64,000 nt of DNA from Cryobacterium sp. PH31-L1 (lineage in GTDB: Bacteria > Actinomycetota > Actinomycetes > Actinomycetales > Microbacteriaceae): positions 806,001 through 870,000 of the forward strand of contig NZ_JASISM010000001.1 in NCBI RefSeq assembly GCF_030063145.1. Direction: 5' to 3'. The position numbers and the translations under genes are program-made. The notes under the pieces are model-generated. The model saw nothing but the letters and a program-made list of their open reading frames with translations, ran no database searches and was not told the DNA's origin. Below are positions 25,572 to 33,744 of the stretch, piece by piece. Numbering within the stretch: the first letter of the stretch is position 1; every line of letters begins with the position of its first letter.

Positions 25572-26588
25572 ATGCCCCGACAGGTGGTCTCATCGTCTCT
25601 GGATGCGATGTCGGTCGACCGCGTACCGGCCGAGATGGGGCCGTCCGAGACGACCGTGGGTTCGCGACCGGTGCGCCGGCAGATCGCGGGAACCGAGCTG
25701 CGCGTGCATCCGCTGGCCCTGGGCTGCAACGCTTTCGGCTGGACCGCGACGAATGAAGTGTCCTTGGCCATCCTTGATGCGCACCGCGATCTTGGCGGTA
25801 ATTTTCTGGACACTGCCGACAGCTTCGCGGCCGGGCGCAGTGAAGTGATCATCGGGTCGTGGTTGCGTTCTCGGGGCGCGCGGGCCGAGACCGTGCTGGC
25901 CACCAAAATCGGCCGCAATCTCGACAACCCCGGTCTGACCCAGCGCAGCATCGTCGCGGCGGTCGAGGCCAGCCTGGTGCGGCTCGGTACCGACTACGTC
26001 GACCTGCTCTACTTTCACTTCGACGACAAGACCGTTGCGCTCGAAGAGAGCCTGGTTGCCGTGGAAGCCCTGATGCGCGCCGGCAAGGTGCGCTATCTCG
26101 GTGCCAGCAATTTCTCGGCGGAACGGCTCATGGAAGCCCGGGTGCTCTCAGCCGTCGGCCTGCCCAAGTTCGTTGCCGCCGAAACCCCGTACAACCTCGT
26201 GCATCGCGCCGAACTCGAAAAAGACGTCGCCGTTGTGGCCCGCGCCCAGCACCTGGCCCTGATGCCCGGGTTCGCTCTCGCCCACGGTTTTCTGGCCGGC
26301 GCATACCGAACCAAAGCGGATGTCGCCGGCACGGCCCGCGGTCAGCTCGCCAAGGTCTACCTCAACCGTCGCTCGCTGCGCGTACTCGCTGTGGTCGACC
26401 GCATCGCCGCCGCGCAGGGCATGGCCCCGGCGTCGATTGCCCTGGCCTGGCTGCTCGCGCGGCCCGACGTTGTGGCGCCGGTGGCCGGCGCCGGCCGGGC
26501 CGATCAGGTGCAGTCTTTGGTCGCGGCGGCGGGCATCCGTCTCGGACGTACTGACCTCCTCGATCTCGACCGGGTATCGGGCTACTGA
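25572..26588 (+). CDS. Aldo/keto reductase family protein with catalytic Tyr replaced by Phe
   Basis: A 338-residue protein with the aldo/keto reductase barrel: NFLDTADSF, VLATKIGRNLD, DLLYFHFDDKTVALEESL, KVRYLGASNFSAERLMEA and a C-terminal SIALAWLLARPDVVAPVAGA nucleotide region. The catalytic tetrad of the family is Asp, Tyr, Lys, His. Here Asp (DTAD), Lys (ATK) and His (FHF) are present, but the Tyr position reads Phe (codon TTC). GGGAGGAG precedes ATG 25572. The N-terminal 35 residues are extra. Reduction by the usual mechanism is doubtful. Confidence 0.8.
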   Translation: MPRQVVSSSLDAMSVDRVPAEMGPSETTVGSRPVRRQIAGTELRVHPLALGCNAFGWTATNEVSLAILDAHRDLGGNFLDTADSFAAGRSEVIIGSWLRSRGARAETVLATKIGRNLDNPGLTQRSIVAAVEASLVRLGTDYVDLLYFHFDDKTVALEESLVAVEALMRAGKVRYLGASNFSAERLMEARVLSAVGLPKFVAAETPYNLVHRAELEKDVAVVARAQHLALMPGFALAHGFLAGAYRTKADVAGTARGQLAKVYLNRRSLRVLAVVDRIAAAQGMAPASIALAWLLARPDVVAPVAGAGRADQVQSLVAAAGIRLGRTDLLDLDRVSGY

Positions 26589-26599
26589 GTTCGCAAGCT

Positions 26600-27190
26600 T
26601 TAGGCGCCCGACTCGTCGAGGACGCGCTGAATGGCGCGCAGCAGGGCGGTGTGGGCACCGATCGGGTCGCCGAGGTTGGCGCCGGCGAAGGCGCCGTCGC
26701 GGGCGAGAAAGAAGTCGTCGGCGGCGTCTCCGGGCCGGGCGTGCCCCATGCCGCGGAACATGTCCTCGATCGAGCGCCCGTACCAGTCCCGGTGTGCGGA
26801 CACGGCCTGGCGTACAGGGTGGGCCGGGTCGGTGAACTGGGCGGCCGCGTTAATGAACGGGCAGCCGTGGAAGCCTTCGCGGATGACCTGTGCCGAGATC
26901 TCGTTGACGACTCCGCGCAATCGCTGCTCCGGGGTGTCGTATCGAGTGTCAAGGCTGGCGAGAAAATCGCGAGCCAGGCGGTCGCGGCCCTGCAGGTACA
27001 CCACGATGAGGGCATCCTTGGAGCGGTAGTACTTGTAAAAGGTTGCTTTGGTGACCTTGGACTCGCTGATGATGCGGTCCACACCCACGGTGTGAACACC
27101 CTCGGTATAGAAGAGCCGGTCGGCGGTGGCGAGGATGCGCACCTTGGCATGTGTCGCCGGCCGAACGGCTTCAGCTGTCAGCGTGGTCAT
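26600..27190 (-). CDS. TetR-family transcriptional regulator
   Basis: A 196-residue protein with an N-terminal helix-turn-helix (LFYTEGVHTVGVDRIISESKVTKATFYKYYRSKDALI, about residues 26-62) and a C-terminal domain with GCPFINAAAQF, seen in a TetR subgroup next to oxidoreductases. AAGGAG precedes ATG 27190. A perfect palindrome, GACAGAC CA GTCTGTC, lies about 95 bases upstream. It is convergent with the aldo/keto reductase gene; the target genes are unknown. Confidence 0.82.
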   Translation of the reverse strand: MTTLTAEAVRPATHAKVRILATADRLFYTEGVHTVGVDRIISESKVTKATFYKYYRSKDALIVVYLQGRDRLARDFLASLDTRYDTPEQRLRGVVNEISAQVIREGFHGCPFINAAAQFTDPAHPVRQAVSAHRDWYGRSIEDMFRGMGHARPGDAADDFFLARDGAFAGANLGDPIGAHTALLRAIQRVLDESGA

Positions 27191-27284
27191 GCGGCACTCC
27201 TTTATTTGGGGGCAGAAAACGGCCCCGGATGAGCGCAAATCCGGGAGTTTTCCCCGGTCGGCTCCCAGACTGTAACACACCCTA

Positions 27285-27300
27285 GACAGACCAGTCTGTC
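27285..27300. promoter_or_regulatory. Palindrome GACAGACCAGTCTGTC, likely TetR operator
   Basis: Perfect 7-2-7 inverted repeat in the gap between the TetR gene and the M16 peptidase gene. Its layout is that of an autoregulatory TetR operator. Confidence 0.6.
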
Positions 27301-27402
27301 GCAATCAGCCCCACGGACCGTTCCGGCCAAACTGGGGGTAGGTCTGCGAGTTCCCGCGGGGAGCCGGCCGCCCCGATCGGGTCTTGTAAGGTGGTGGATG
27401 AT

Positions 27403-28746
27403 ATGAACGGTGCAGTCGACTTTCCCCTAGACCAGGCCGAACTCTCGTTTCGGGCCGCCGGCGATGCCCTCGTGCGGCGCACCGTTCTGCCGAGCGGTGT
27501 TCGCATTCTCAGCGAGCAGGTGCCGGGCGCCCGCAGCCTCACGATCGGTTACTGGGTGGCTGTCGGTTCGCGCGACGAACAACCGGGGCATTTCGGCTCC
27601 ACGCACTTTCTCGAGCACCTGCTGTTCAAGGGCACGCCGACGCGGTCGGCCCTGGACATCGCCATCTCGTTCGACGCGGTCGGCGGCGAACACAACGCCA
27701 TGACCGCCAAGGAATACACCTGCTACTACGCCAAGGTGCAGGATCGCGACCTGGGCATGGCCATCGACGTGCTCACCGACATGTTGACGTCCTCCAAACT
27801 CGATGACGGTGAATTCGAAACCGAGCGAGGCGTCATTCTCGAGGAACTCGCCATGGCCGACGATGACCCGGCCGATGTCGCGAACGAGAGATTTTTCGAA
27901 GCCGTGCTGGGAAAGCATGCGCTGGGCCGCCCGATAGGCGGCAGCGCCGATGACATTCGCGCGGCCTCCCGCACGGCAGTGTGGGAGCACTACCAGGCCA
28001 ACTATCGCCCGCAGGACCTCGTCGTCACGGTCGCCGGTGCTGTCGACCACGACCAGTTGGTCGCCGCCGTCACCCGCGCGCTCGAACGGGCCGGCTGGGA
28101 CCTCAGCGTCCCCCAGATCCCGGTCAGCCGTCGGGGCGGCGTCCCAGCCGAGATTCACCAGGGTCAGGCCCTGACCATCGTGAAACGTCCCCTCGAACAA
28201 GCCAACCTGCTGCTCGGCATGCCCGGCCTGCTGGCAACGGACGACCGTCGCGTCACGATGAGCGTGCTCACCTCAATCTTCGGCGGGGGAATGTCGAGCC
28301 GGCTTTTTCAGGAAGTACGCGAGAAGCGCGGCCTGGCCTACTCGGTGTACTCGTTCGCGCCCGGCTACTCCGACGCCGGCCTATTCGGCATGTATGCCGG
28401 GTGCACACCGGCCAAGGCCGGCCAGGTCGCTGAGCTCATGCTGAGCGAACTGCACCGCCTCGCCGCTGACGGTGTCACCGCCGACGAGATGAAGCGGGCA
28501 TCCGGCCAGCTGAGTGGGGCATCCGCTTTGGCCCTGGAAGACTCAGACACCCGCATGTCGCGGCTGGGGCGCTCCGAGATCACCCTCGGCGAGTTCGCCG
28601 ATCTCGACGAAGCACTGCGCCGCCTCGCACTGGTCACCGCGGCCGATGTGCAGGCGCTCGCCGCTGAGCTCGCGAGCGGTCCAGTCTCGATCGCCGCGGT
28701 CGGGGCCCTCGAGGATGACGCCTTCGCCGCGATCCTCCCGGGCTGA
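27403..28746 (+). CDS. M16-family zinc metallopeptidase (processing peptidase type)
   Basis: A 447-residue protein. The inverted zinc motif HFLEHLLFKGT (HxxEH, about residues 68-78) and the distal zinc Glu in FETERGVILEELAM are intact in the first half. The second half has the inactive-domain motif REKRGLAYSVYSFAPGYSDAG. Actinobacterial relatives lie next to pnp and dapB, as partly here. A TAAGGT box (27387-27392) ends ten bases before ATG 27403, giving a near-leaderless mRNA; GTG 27391 and 27394 are alternatives. Confidence 0.88.
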   Translation: MNGAVDFPLDQAELSFRAAGDALVRRTVLPSGVRILSEQVPGARSLTIGYWVAVGSRDEQPGHFGSTHFLEHLLFKGTPTRSALDIAISFDAVGGEHNAMTAKEYTCYYAKVQDRDLGMAIDVLTDMLTSSKLDDGEFETERGVILEELAMADDDPADVANERFFEAVLGKHALGRPIGGSADDIRAASRTAVWEHYQANYRPQDLVVTVAGAVDHDQLVAAVTRALERAGWDLSVPQIPVSRRGGVPAEIHQGQALTIVKRPLEQANLLLGMPGLLATDDRRVTMSVLTSIFGGGMSSRLFQEVREKRGLAYSVYSFAPGYSDAGLFGMYAGCTPAKAGQVAELMLSELHRLAADGVTADEMKRASGQLSGASALALEDSDTRMSRLGRSEITLGEFADLDEALRRLALVTAADVQALAAELASGPVSIAAVGALEDDAFAAILPG

Positions 28747-28810
28747 CCTTCACCCCACAGCTTGTGCACTATCCGCCCCGGCGGACTTCTGAACTTTGAA
28801 ATGGACGATG

Positions 28811-29413
28811 ATGCCCCAGTACATCTACCTGGTACGCCACGGCGAGCAGCAGGATGCCGAACACGGCCTGCACGACGGCCCGCTGTCACCGCGCGGCAAA
28901 CGCCAGGCGCTGCTGATTGCCGACCGCCTCAGCGGAGTTCCGTTCACGGGCGCCTGGCACTCACCGCTGCAGCGGGCTGCCGAGACGGCCGAGATCATGG
29001 CGGAGCGACTGCCCGCCCTGCACAGCGAATCGTCGGCGCTGCTGTTCGACTGCATCCCCTCTGGCCGGGCAGCCGAAACGCCGTCGGCCTACGACCCGTT
29101 TTTCGGCTCCGTCACCGACGATGAGATCGCCGCCGGACGAGCGCAGATGGAAGACGCCGTCGCCGAATTTCTACAACCGCGCCGCAGCCAGCGGCACGAC
29201 CTACTGATCACCCACAATTTCGTGATCGCCTGGTTTGTGCGTGAGGTTCTCGGCGCTCCCGATTGGCGCTGGGTCGGCATCAATCAGGCCAATTGCGGCT
29301 TGACCGTGCTCCAGCAAAAGCCGGGCCGTCCGTGGACGCTGGTCACCCACAATGACCTCGGCCACCTGCCGGTCGAGCTGCGAACCGGGCTGCCGGAACC
29401 CCTGATGTTCTAG
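28811..29413 (+). CDS. Histidine phosphatase (phosphoglycerate mutase-like) family protein
   Basis: A 200-residue protein. The phospho-acceptor motif YLVRHGEQQD lies at the N-terminus, with the second Arg in WHSPLQRAAETAE and the distal His in LLITHNFVIAWFV. These are the catalytic residues of the branch 1 histidine phosphatases. The substrate is not predictable. ATG 28811 follows ATG 28808 in the same frame and no strong ribosome binding site decides between them. The 3' end overlaps the convergent GNAT gene by four bases. Confidence 0.85.
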   Translation: MPQYIYLVRHGEQQDAEHGLHDGPLSPRGKRQALLIADRLSGVPFTGAWHSPLQRAAETAEIMAERLPALHSESSALLFDCIPSGRAAETPSAYDPFFGSVTDDEIAAGRAQMEDAVAEFLQPRRSQRHDLLITHNFVIAWFVREVLGAPDWRWVGINQANCGLTVLQQKPGRPWTLVTHNDLGHLPVELRTGLPEPLMF

Positions 29414-29949
29414 AGTCGCTTGCTATACCAGTGCGTGGCATTGGGATTGTCGTTGTACGACGGAATGTTTTCGTATCCCGTGCTCTGATACAGCGCCCCG
29501 GCGGTGGCGAGGCTCACGTTGGTGTCGAGCACCACTTCGGTGCCCCCGAGTTCTGCCGCCCGCCGCTCCAACTCGGCCAGCAGCAGGCGCCCCCATCCAC
29601 GCCCGCGCGTTGTGGGTTGAATCCACAAATGTTTGACCTCGAAGCGAACGGGCTCGTTCTCGGCATTGTCCAGACGACGGATGCCCCCGCACCCGACATA
29701 CGCGCCGCTCGAGTGGATCTTCGCCTCGTCATCGATGTCGGCATCGTCGCTGTCCGAATCGTCCCTGGCCGTGTCGCCGAGTACGACGAGGAACACGCCC
29801 TGTGGCGGCACGAATTGCTCCACCACCGGATAGGTCGGGTGGTAGGTGCCCTGCGGTTGCCGAAAGGCCAGTTCGGGACTGCGAAAGTACTCGGTAAGCA
29901 GGGTGAGGGCCGCGGCATCCGCGACCGACACTGTGTGAAACTGAGGCAT
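29410..29949 (-). CDS. GNAT-family N-acetyltransferase with an acidic insertion
   Basis: A 179-residue protein. The acetyl-CoA-binding loop of GNAT enzymes is seen as LWIQPTTRGRGWGRLLLAELERRA (about residues 108-131), and the C-terminus has ALYQSTGYENIPSYNDNPNA. Between two core strands lies an unusually acidic loop (RDDSDSDDADIDDEAK, about residues 62-77). TATCCT (29956-29961, minus strand) six bases before ATG 29949 suggests a leaderless mRNA. The acceptor is unknown. Confidence 0.82.
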   Translation of the reverse strand: MPQFHTVSVADAAALTLLTEYFRSPELAFRQPQGTYHPTYPVVEQFVPPQGVFLVVLGDTARDDSDSDDADIDDEAKIHSSGAYVGCGGIRRLDNAENEPVRFEVKHLWIQPTTRGRGWGRLLLAELERRAAELGGTEVVLDTNVSLATAGALYQSTGYENIPSYNDNPNATHWYSKRL

Positions 29950-30005
29950 TCCCTAAGGATATTGCGCGGGCATGCGCTGCCCGCAGCAATTGGTAGATTG
30001 GTTTC

Positions 30006-30773
30006 ATGACAACGACGGTGGCCATCATTGGCGCAACGGGCAAAATGGGCCGCCTGGTTTCCGACCTGATCGACCGAACCGACGGGTATGAGGTCGTGGC
30101 CAGGCTCGACTCGCACAGCGAGCTGGGCGAGATGCTCGGTGCCGAGATCGCCGTCGATCTCACCCGCCCCGACGTGAGCCGCGGCGTAGTGGACTTCGCC
30201 ACCGACCACGGTCTGCGGGTGCTCGTCGGCACGTCAGGCTGGAGCCAGGATGGCGTCGATTCGCTCAGCCGTCGCCTCGCCGATCGCGCCGATACCGGCG
30301 TGATCATCATTCCGAACTTCTCGATCGGATCGGTGCTGGCTACGACGTTCGCGGCCCTCGCCGCCCGGTTCTACGATTCCATCGAGATCGTCGAAGCCCA
30401 CCAGCCGTCGAAGGTGGATTCGCCCTCTGGCACGGCCGTGCGCACCGCCGAACTGATCGGCCGGGCGCGGGCCGAATTGGGGCCGGTCTCGGCGCCGCAC
30501 ACCGACCAGCGCGCCCGCGGCCAGCAGGTGTCGAGCGTGCCCGTGCACAGTCTGCGCGTGTCCGGCCTGATCGCTCGCCAGGACGTCTTCCTGGGCGGCA
30601 CCGGCGAGACGCTCACCATCAGCCACAACACGCTGTCGCCGAGTTCCTACGAGGCCGGCATCCTGCTGGCGCTGGAGGCCGCGCGAACCATCACCGGCGT
30701 GAAGGTCGGCCTCGACCAGATCGTCGACCTGGGCTTCGGCTCCGACGCGGCCGGGTCGGGAGTTTCCAAATGA
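30006..30773 (+). CDS. dapB: 4-hydroxy-tetrahydrodipicolinate reductase
   Basis: A 255-residue enzyme of lysine/diaminopimelate synthesis. The N-terminal dinucleotide motif VAIIGATGKMGRLV and the catalytic/substrate region EAHQPSKVDSPSGTAVRTAE (usual E.HH..KKDAPSGTA) are visible, as is GTSGW. It converts the dapA product to tetrahydrodipicolinate. A TAGATT box (29994-29999) lies six bases before the ATG, so it is probably leaderless. It overlaps the next gene by ATGA. dapA and dapF are also in this window. Confidence 0.92.
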   Translation: MTTTVAIIGATGKMGRLVSDLIDRTDGYEVVARLDSHSELGEMLGAEIAVDLTRPDVSRGVVDFATDHGLRVLVGTSGWSQDGVDSLSRRLADRADTGVIIIPNFSIGSVLATTFAALAARFYDSIEIVEAHQPSKVDSPSGTAVRTAELIGRARAELGPVSAPHTDQRARGQQVSSVPVHSLRVSGLIARQDVFLGGTGETLTISHNTLSPSSYEAGILLALEAARTITGVKVGLDQIVDLGFGSDAAGSGVSK

Positions 30774-31213
30774 AGGGCAAGATCGCGGTCATCGTCATGG
30801 CGGTGCTGCTGGTTTTCTACCTGGTGCTCGCCGGAGTGCGAGCCGTTGCGTTCATCCAGAGCGGGGAACCGCTCGGCATTGCCATCGGGCTCGCGTTGCT
30901 CATTCTGCCGCTGATCGGATTCTGGGCCCTCGCGCGTGAAGTCGCGTTCGGCATCCGCTCTGAGCGCCTGGTGCGTCAGCTCGACGATTTGGGCGAGCTT
31001 CCCAGCACCGAGCTTCCCGTGCGTCCGAGTGGTCGCCCGTACCGCGATGCCGCCGATGAGCAGTTTCCCGCGGCACAGGCTGCGGTCGAAGCTGAGCCCG
31101 AGAACTGGCACGCCTGGCTACGCCTCGGCCTCGCTTACGACGCGTCAGGCGACCGCAAGCGCGCTCGCGGCGCGATCCGTACCGCGATCGCACTCGAGCG
31201 CACCCCGAAGTAG
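30770..31213 (+). CDS. Membrane protein with C-terminal TPR-like motif
   Basis: A 147-residue protein with two N-terminal membrane helices (about residues 5-25 and 33-55). Its cytosolic C-terminus resembles a single tetratricopeptide unit (AAVEAEPENWHAWLRLGLAYDASGDRKRARGAIRTAI). It is coupled to dapB by ATGA overlap, an arrangement common in actinobacteria. Function unknown. Confidence 0.75.
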   Translation: MKGKIAVIVMAVLLVFYLVLAGVRAVAFIQSGEPLGIAIGLALLILPLIGFWALAREVAFGIRSERLVRQLDDLGELPSTELPVRPSGRPYRDAADEQFPAAQAAVEAEPENWHAWLRLGLAYDASGDRKRARGAIRTAIALERTPK

Positions 31214-31221
31214 TGGCACGG

Positions 31222-32112
31222 TTAGGGCTGGCGCAGCATCCAGGCGATCGCGGTCGCCGGATTGCGATGGAAGAACTCGAACCCGTCGTCCAGCAGCTTC
31301 TGGGGGCTGACCTGCTGGTCGGCGAGCAGCAGCTGGCGGGCGGCATCCTGTAGCAGCAGCGTCAGGATCTGCCTGGGGACCGGCACGACGAACGGCCGGT
31401 GCAGTGCGGTGGCGAGGGTCTTGATTATGTCGTTCGAGGTCGCCGCGGTGGGCCCGACCAGGTTGACCGGGCCGGACAGCGTCGAAGTCAGCAAATGCAC
31501 GATGGCCGCGGCCTCGTCGTGCAGGCTGATCCAGGCCCAGTGCTGCTCTCCGCCACCGAGTGGTCCGGCCAGGCCGAGCTTGGCCAGGGGAAGCACCGGT
31601 TTCAGCGCGCCGCCCATGGCCAGCACGAGGCCGGTGCGCAGTGTCACTACGCGGGTCGGCTCCGGCGCCAGCTGGGCAGCAGCCTCCCACTGAGTGACGA
31701 CGTCGGCCAGAAAATCGCTTCCCACAGCGGATGCTTCGCTCAGGACCTCCCCGGGCCGATCGCCGTAGACCCCCACGGCAGAGCCGTTCAGCAGAACCGT
31801 CGGGGGCGCCGCGGCCTGGGCTAGGGCATCGGTGATCGTGCGCGTGGCCGACAGCCGTGAGCTCAGAATTTCTGTACGATACCCGGTCGTCCACGGCAGC
31901 CGTGCCAGCGATGCGCCCGACAGGTTGACCACCGCGTCGATGGTGTCGAGAACGTTCACATCGAGGGCGTGCGCGGCTGGATCCCACCGCACCTCGTTTT
32001 TGCCGAGTGCTTCTCGTCGAACGAGCCGCACCGGGATATGCCCGGCTGCGGCCAGCTGGCGGCTGAGCTCCCGACCGATGAGGCCGGAGGCGCCGGCGAT
32101 CAGAACGCGCAC
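31222..32112 (-). CDS. TIGR01777-type NAD-dependent epimerase/dehydratase family protein
   Basis: A 296-residue Rossmann-fold protein of the extended short-chain dehydrogenase superfamily. The dinucleotide motif MRVLIAGASGLIGRELSRQL, VNLSGASL and a C-terminal DUF1731-like end (RQLLLADQQVSPQKLLDDGFEFFHRNPATAI) are diagnostic. Relatives are called SulA-like or YfcH; the substrate is unknown. It lies nine bases downstream of the OsmC gene on the same strand. Confidence 0.85.
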   Translation of the reverse strand: MRVLIAGASGLIGRELSRQLAAAGHIPVRLVRREALGKNEVRWDPAAHALDVNVLDTIDAVVNLSGASLARLPWTTGYRTEILSSRLSATRTITDALAQAAAPPTVLLNGSAVGVYGDRPGEVLSEASAVGSDFLADVVTQWEAAAQLAPEPTRVVTLRTGLVLAMGGALKPVLPLAKLGLAGPLGGGEQHWAWISLHDEAAAIVHLLTSTLSGPVNLVGPTAATSNDIIKTLATALHRPFVVPVPRQILTLLLQDAARQLLLADQQVSPQKLLDDGFEFFHRNPATAIAWMLRQP

Positions 32113-32121
32113 GCCGGCGGC

Positions 32122-32553
32122 CTAGGCCAGTTCGGCTTCAATGGTGATGGGAATGCCCGCGAGTGCCTTGGAGATCGGGCAGTTGTCCTTGGCGTCCTGG
32201 GCGAACACCTCGAACTCGGCCTCGGTGAGGCCCGGAATCTTGGCGCTGACCAGAAGGTGGCTTCCAATGACCCCGGTGCCGGCCGCGAAGGTGACGGCGG
32301 CGGTGGTCTGGATGCTCTCCGGAGTGTGGCCGGCCGAACCGAGTGCGTTGGCGAGGGCCATGGAGAAGCAGGCCGCGTGGGCTGCACCGAGCAGTTCCTC
32401 GGGGTTGGTCGTGTTCGACACTCCCTCGGCGCGGGCTTTCCAATTCACCGAGAATTCGGCTGCGTGCGAGGAATCGAGGGTGACGGTGCCGGAGCCGGTC
32501 GGAAGATCGCCGGTCCAGACGGTGGTTGCTTCACTGGTGAGCGTCGTGGGCAT
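32122..32553 (-). CDS. osmC: OsmC-family peroxiredoxin
   Basis: A 143-residue OsmC/Ohr-fold peroxidase. The two redox cysteines are in ELLGAAHAACFSMALANAL and KDNCPISKALAG, with the Glu of NTTNPEELL as family marker. It reduces organic hydroperoxides in relatives, using lipoylated or thioredoxin-type partners. A thioredoxin-like gene lies further upstream on the same strand. Confidence 0.9.
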   Translation of the reverse strand: MPTTLTSEATTVWTGDLPTGSGTVTLDSSHAAEFSVNWKARAEGVSNTTNPEELLGAAHAACFSMALANALGSAGHTPESIQTTAAVTFAAGTGVIGSHLLVSAKIPGLTEAEFEVFAQDAKDNCPISKALAGIPITIEAELA

Positions 32554-32707
32554 GGTGTTACCTCCAGGTGATTGGATTCCACCCTAACCGTCTCACCTGC
32601 CCTGCGAACGAGTCTAGTCTGGGAATTACCTGAGAGCCAGCCGACATGCCCGGGGAGCAGGCGGGGCACCCTGCCGGGCGTGTCCTGGCAGCATTGGGCT
32701 GGGTGGC

Positions 32708-33187
32708 TCAGGCGTTCCCGACGGTTCGGCCGGCCCGGTTGAGCACACCGAATCGCACGAGCAGCAGGTAGACCTGGCAGCCGAGGCAATAGTCAAAGAC
32801 GGCGTTGAGAAAGGCCGCGACGAATGCTGCGGCCGCCGCGATCGGGACAGCGCCGGGTATTCCGGCCAGGCCCAGTACCAGCCCGATCAAGGTCACCACG
32901 AAGCCGACGCCCTGCGCGAAGGTGGGCGGAGCCGCGTCTTCGAGGTGGGTCGGCGGTGCCGGGCGTGGGCGAACCCACCGCTTGAACACGAGTCCGTAGG
33001 GGTGTCGGCCGGCGCCGGCGAACGCACCCCAGGCGAATAGTGCCGCAATGATCGCGAGCAGCGCAAGCGCGGCAGCGGATGCCGCGGTCAGCGACAAAAA
33101 TATTACCGCGAGTAACAGAATGGCCGTGATGGCTGCTCCGAAGCGGGGTCCACGCGGATCGAGCGGGGGGCGGGACGACGTCGACAT
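32708..33187 (-). CDS. DUF4395 membrane protein
   Basis: A 159-residue protein with four membrane helices. DPRGPRFGAAITAILL near the start and a C-terminal FDYCLGCQVYLLLVRFGVL with a CxxC pair are typical of DUF4395. ATG 33187 has GGAG upstream. It begins one base after the thioredoxin-like gene ends, so they are coupled. DUF4395 genes regularly pair with thioredoxin-like or TlpA genes; a thiol-relay or electron-carrier role is an inference. Confidence 0.82.
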   Translation of the reverse strand: MSTSSRPPLDPRGPRFGAAITAILLLAVIFLSLTAASAAALALLAIIAALFAWGAFAGAGRHPYGLVFKRWVRPRPAPPTHLEDAAPPTFAQGVGFVVTLIGLVLGLAGIPGAVPIAAAAAFVAAFLNAVFDYCLGCQVYLLLVRFGVLNRAGRTVGNA

Positions 33188-33188
33188 G

Positions 33189-33644
33189 TCAGCTCCGTTG
33201 AGTTGTGGTGAGGGAGTGGGTGTCCTGCGTGATCGCGTTGAGGGTCGCGGCGATCGCAGCCCGGTTCGGCGCGCCGCCCACGCGAGCTCGCACTCGCCCG
33301 GTCGCATCCAAAATCAGGGTCGTCGGAGTTTGCAGAATCGAAAAGCGGTTGGCGAGATCGGCGCGGTGGGTGAGATCGACATCGACGTGCACGACGCCCG
33401 GGCGCTCGGCGGCCACGGCGCCTAGCAGGCGACGGGTCCCGGGGCAGCGGGAGCACATCTCGGTCGAAAACTGCAGCAGGGTGGCGGCGGGGCCGAACTG
33501 GGCCGAGGCCGCGACATCCGCTGGAGTGATGACGTCGCCGGCGACGCGGGCCACACGTCCCTGGCGGGCTCGCCAGACGAGCCCAAGACCGGTCGTTGCG
33601 GCTAACAGGGCGAGCAGCAGTCCAATCGCTTCGAGTGGGTTCAT
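33189..33644 (-). CDS. Membrane-anchored thioredoxin-like protein
   Basis: A 151-residue protein with one N-terminal membrane helix (about residues 4-22) and a thioredoxin fold. The active site is CSRC in LLQFSTEMCSRCPGTRRLL (about residue 68) with cis-Pro in ILQTPTTLILD. The orientation of the anchor is not certain, so the domain may face either side. TAACGT (33652-33657, minus strand) seven bases before ATG 33644 points to a leaderless mRNA. Confidence 0.82.
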   Translation of the reverse strand: MNPLEAIGLLLALLAATTGLGLVWRARQGRVARVAGDVITPADVAASAQFGPAATLLQFSTEMCSRCPGTRRLLGAVAAERPGVVHVDVDLTHRADLANRFSILQTPTTLILDATGRVRARVGGAPNRAAIAATLNAITQDTHSLTTTQRS

Positions 33645-33744
33645 GGTGTCGACGTTACGTGGGCGCGGGCCCATTCGGGGGACTGTGACAAGAGATTACG
33701 TCCGCGCCCGGCGTGCCGGCGAGCAGACCAGCTAGCCTGAGGCG

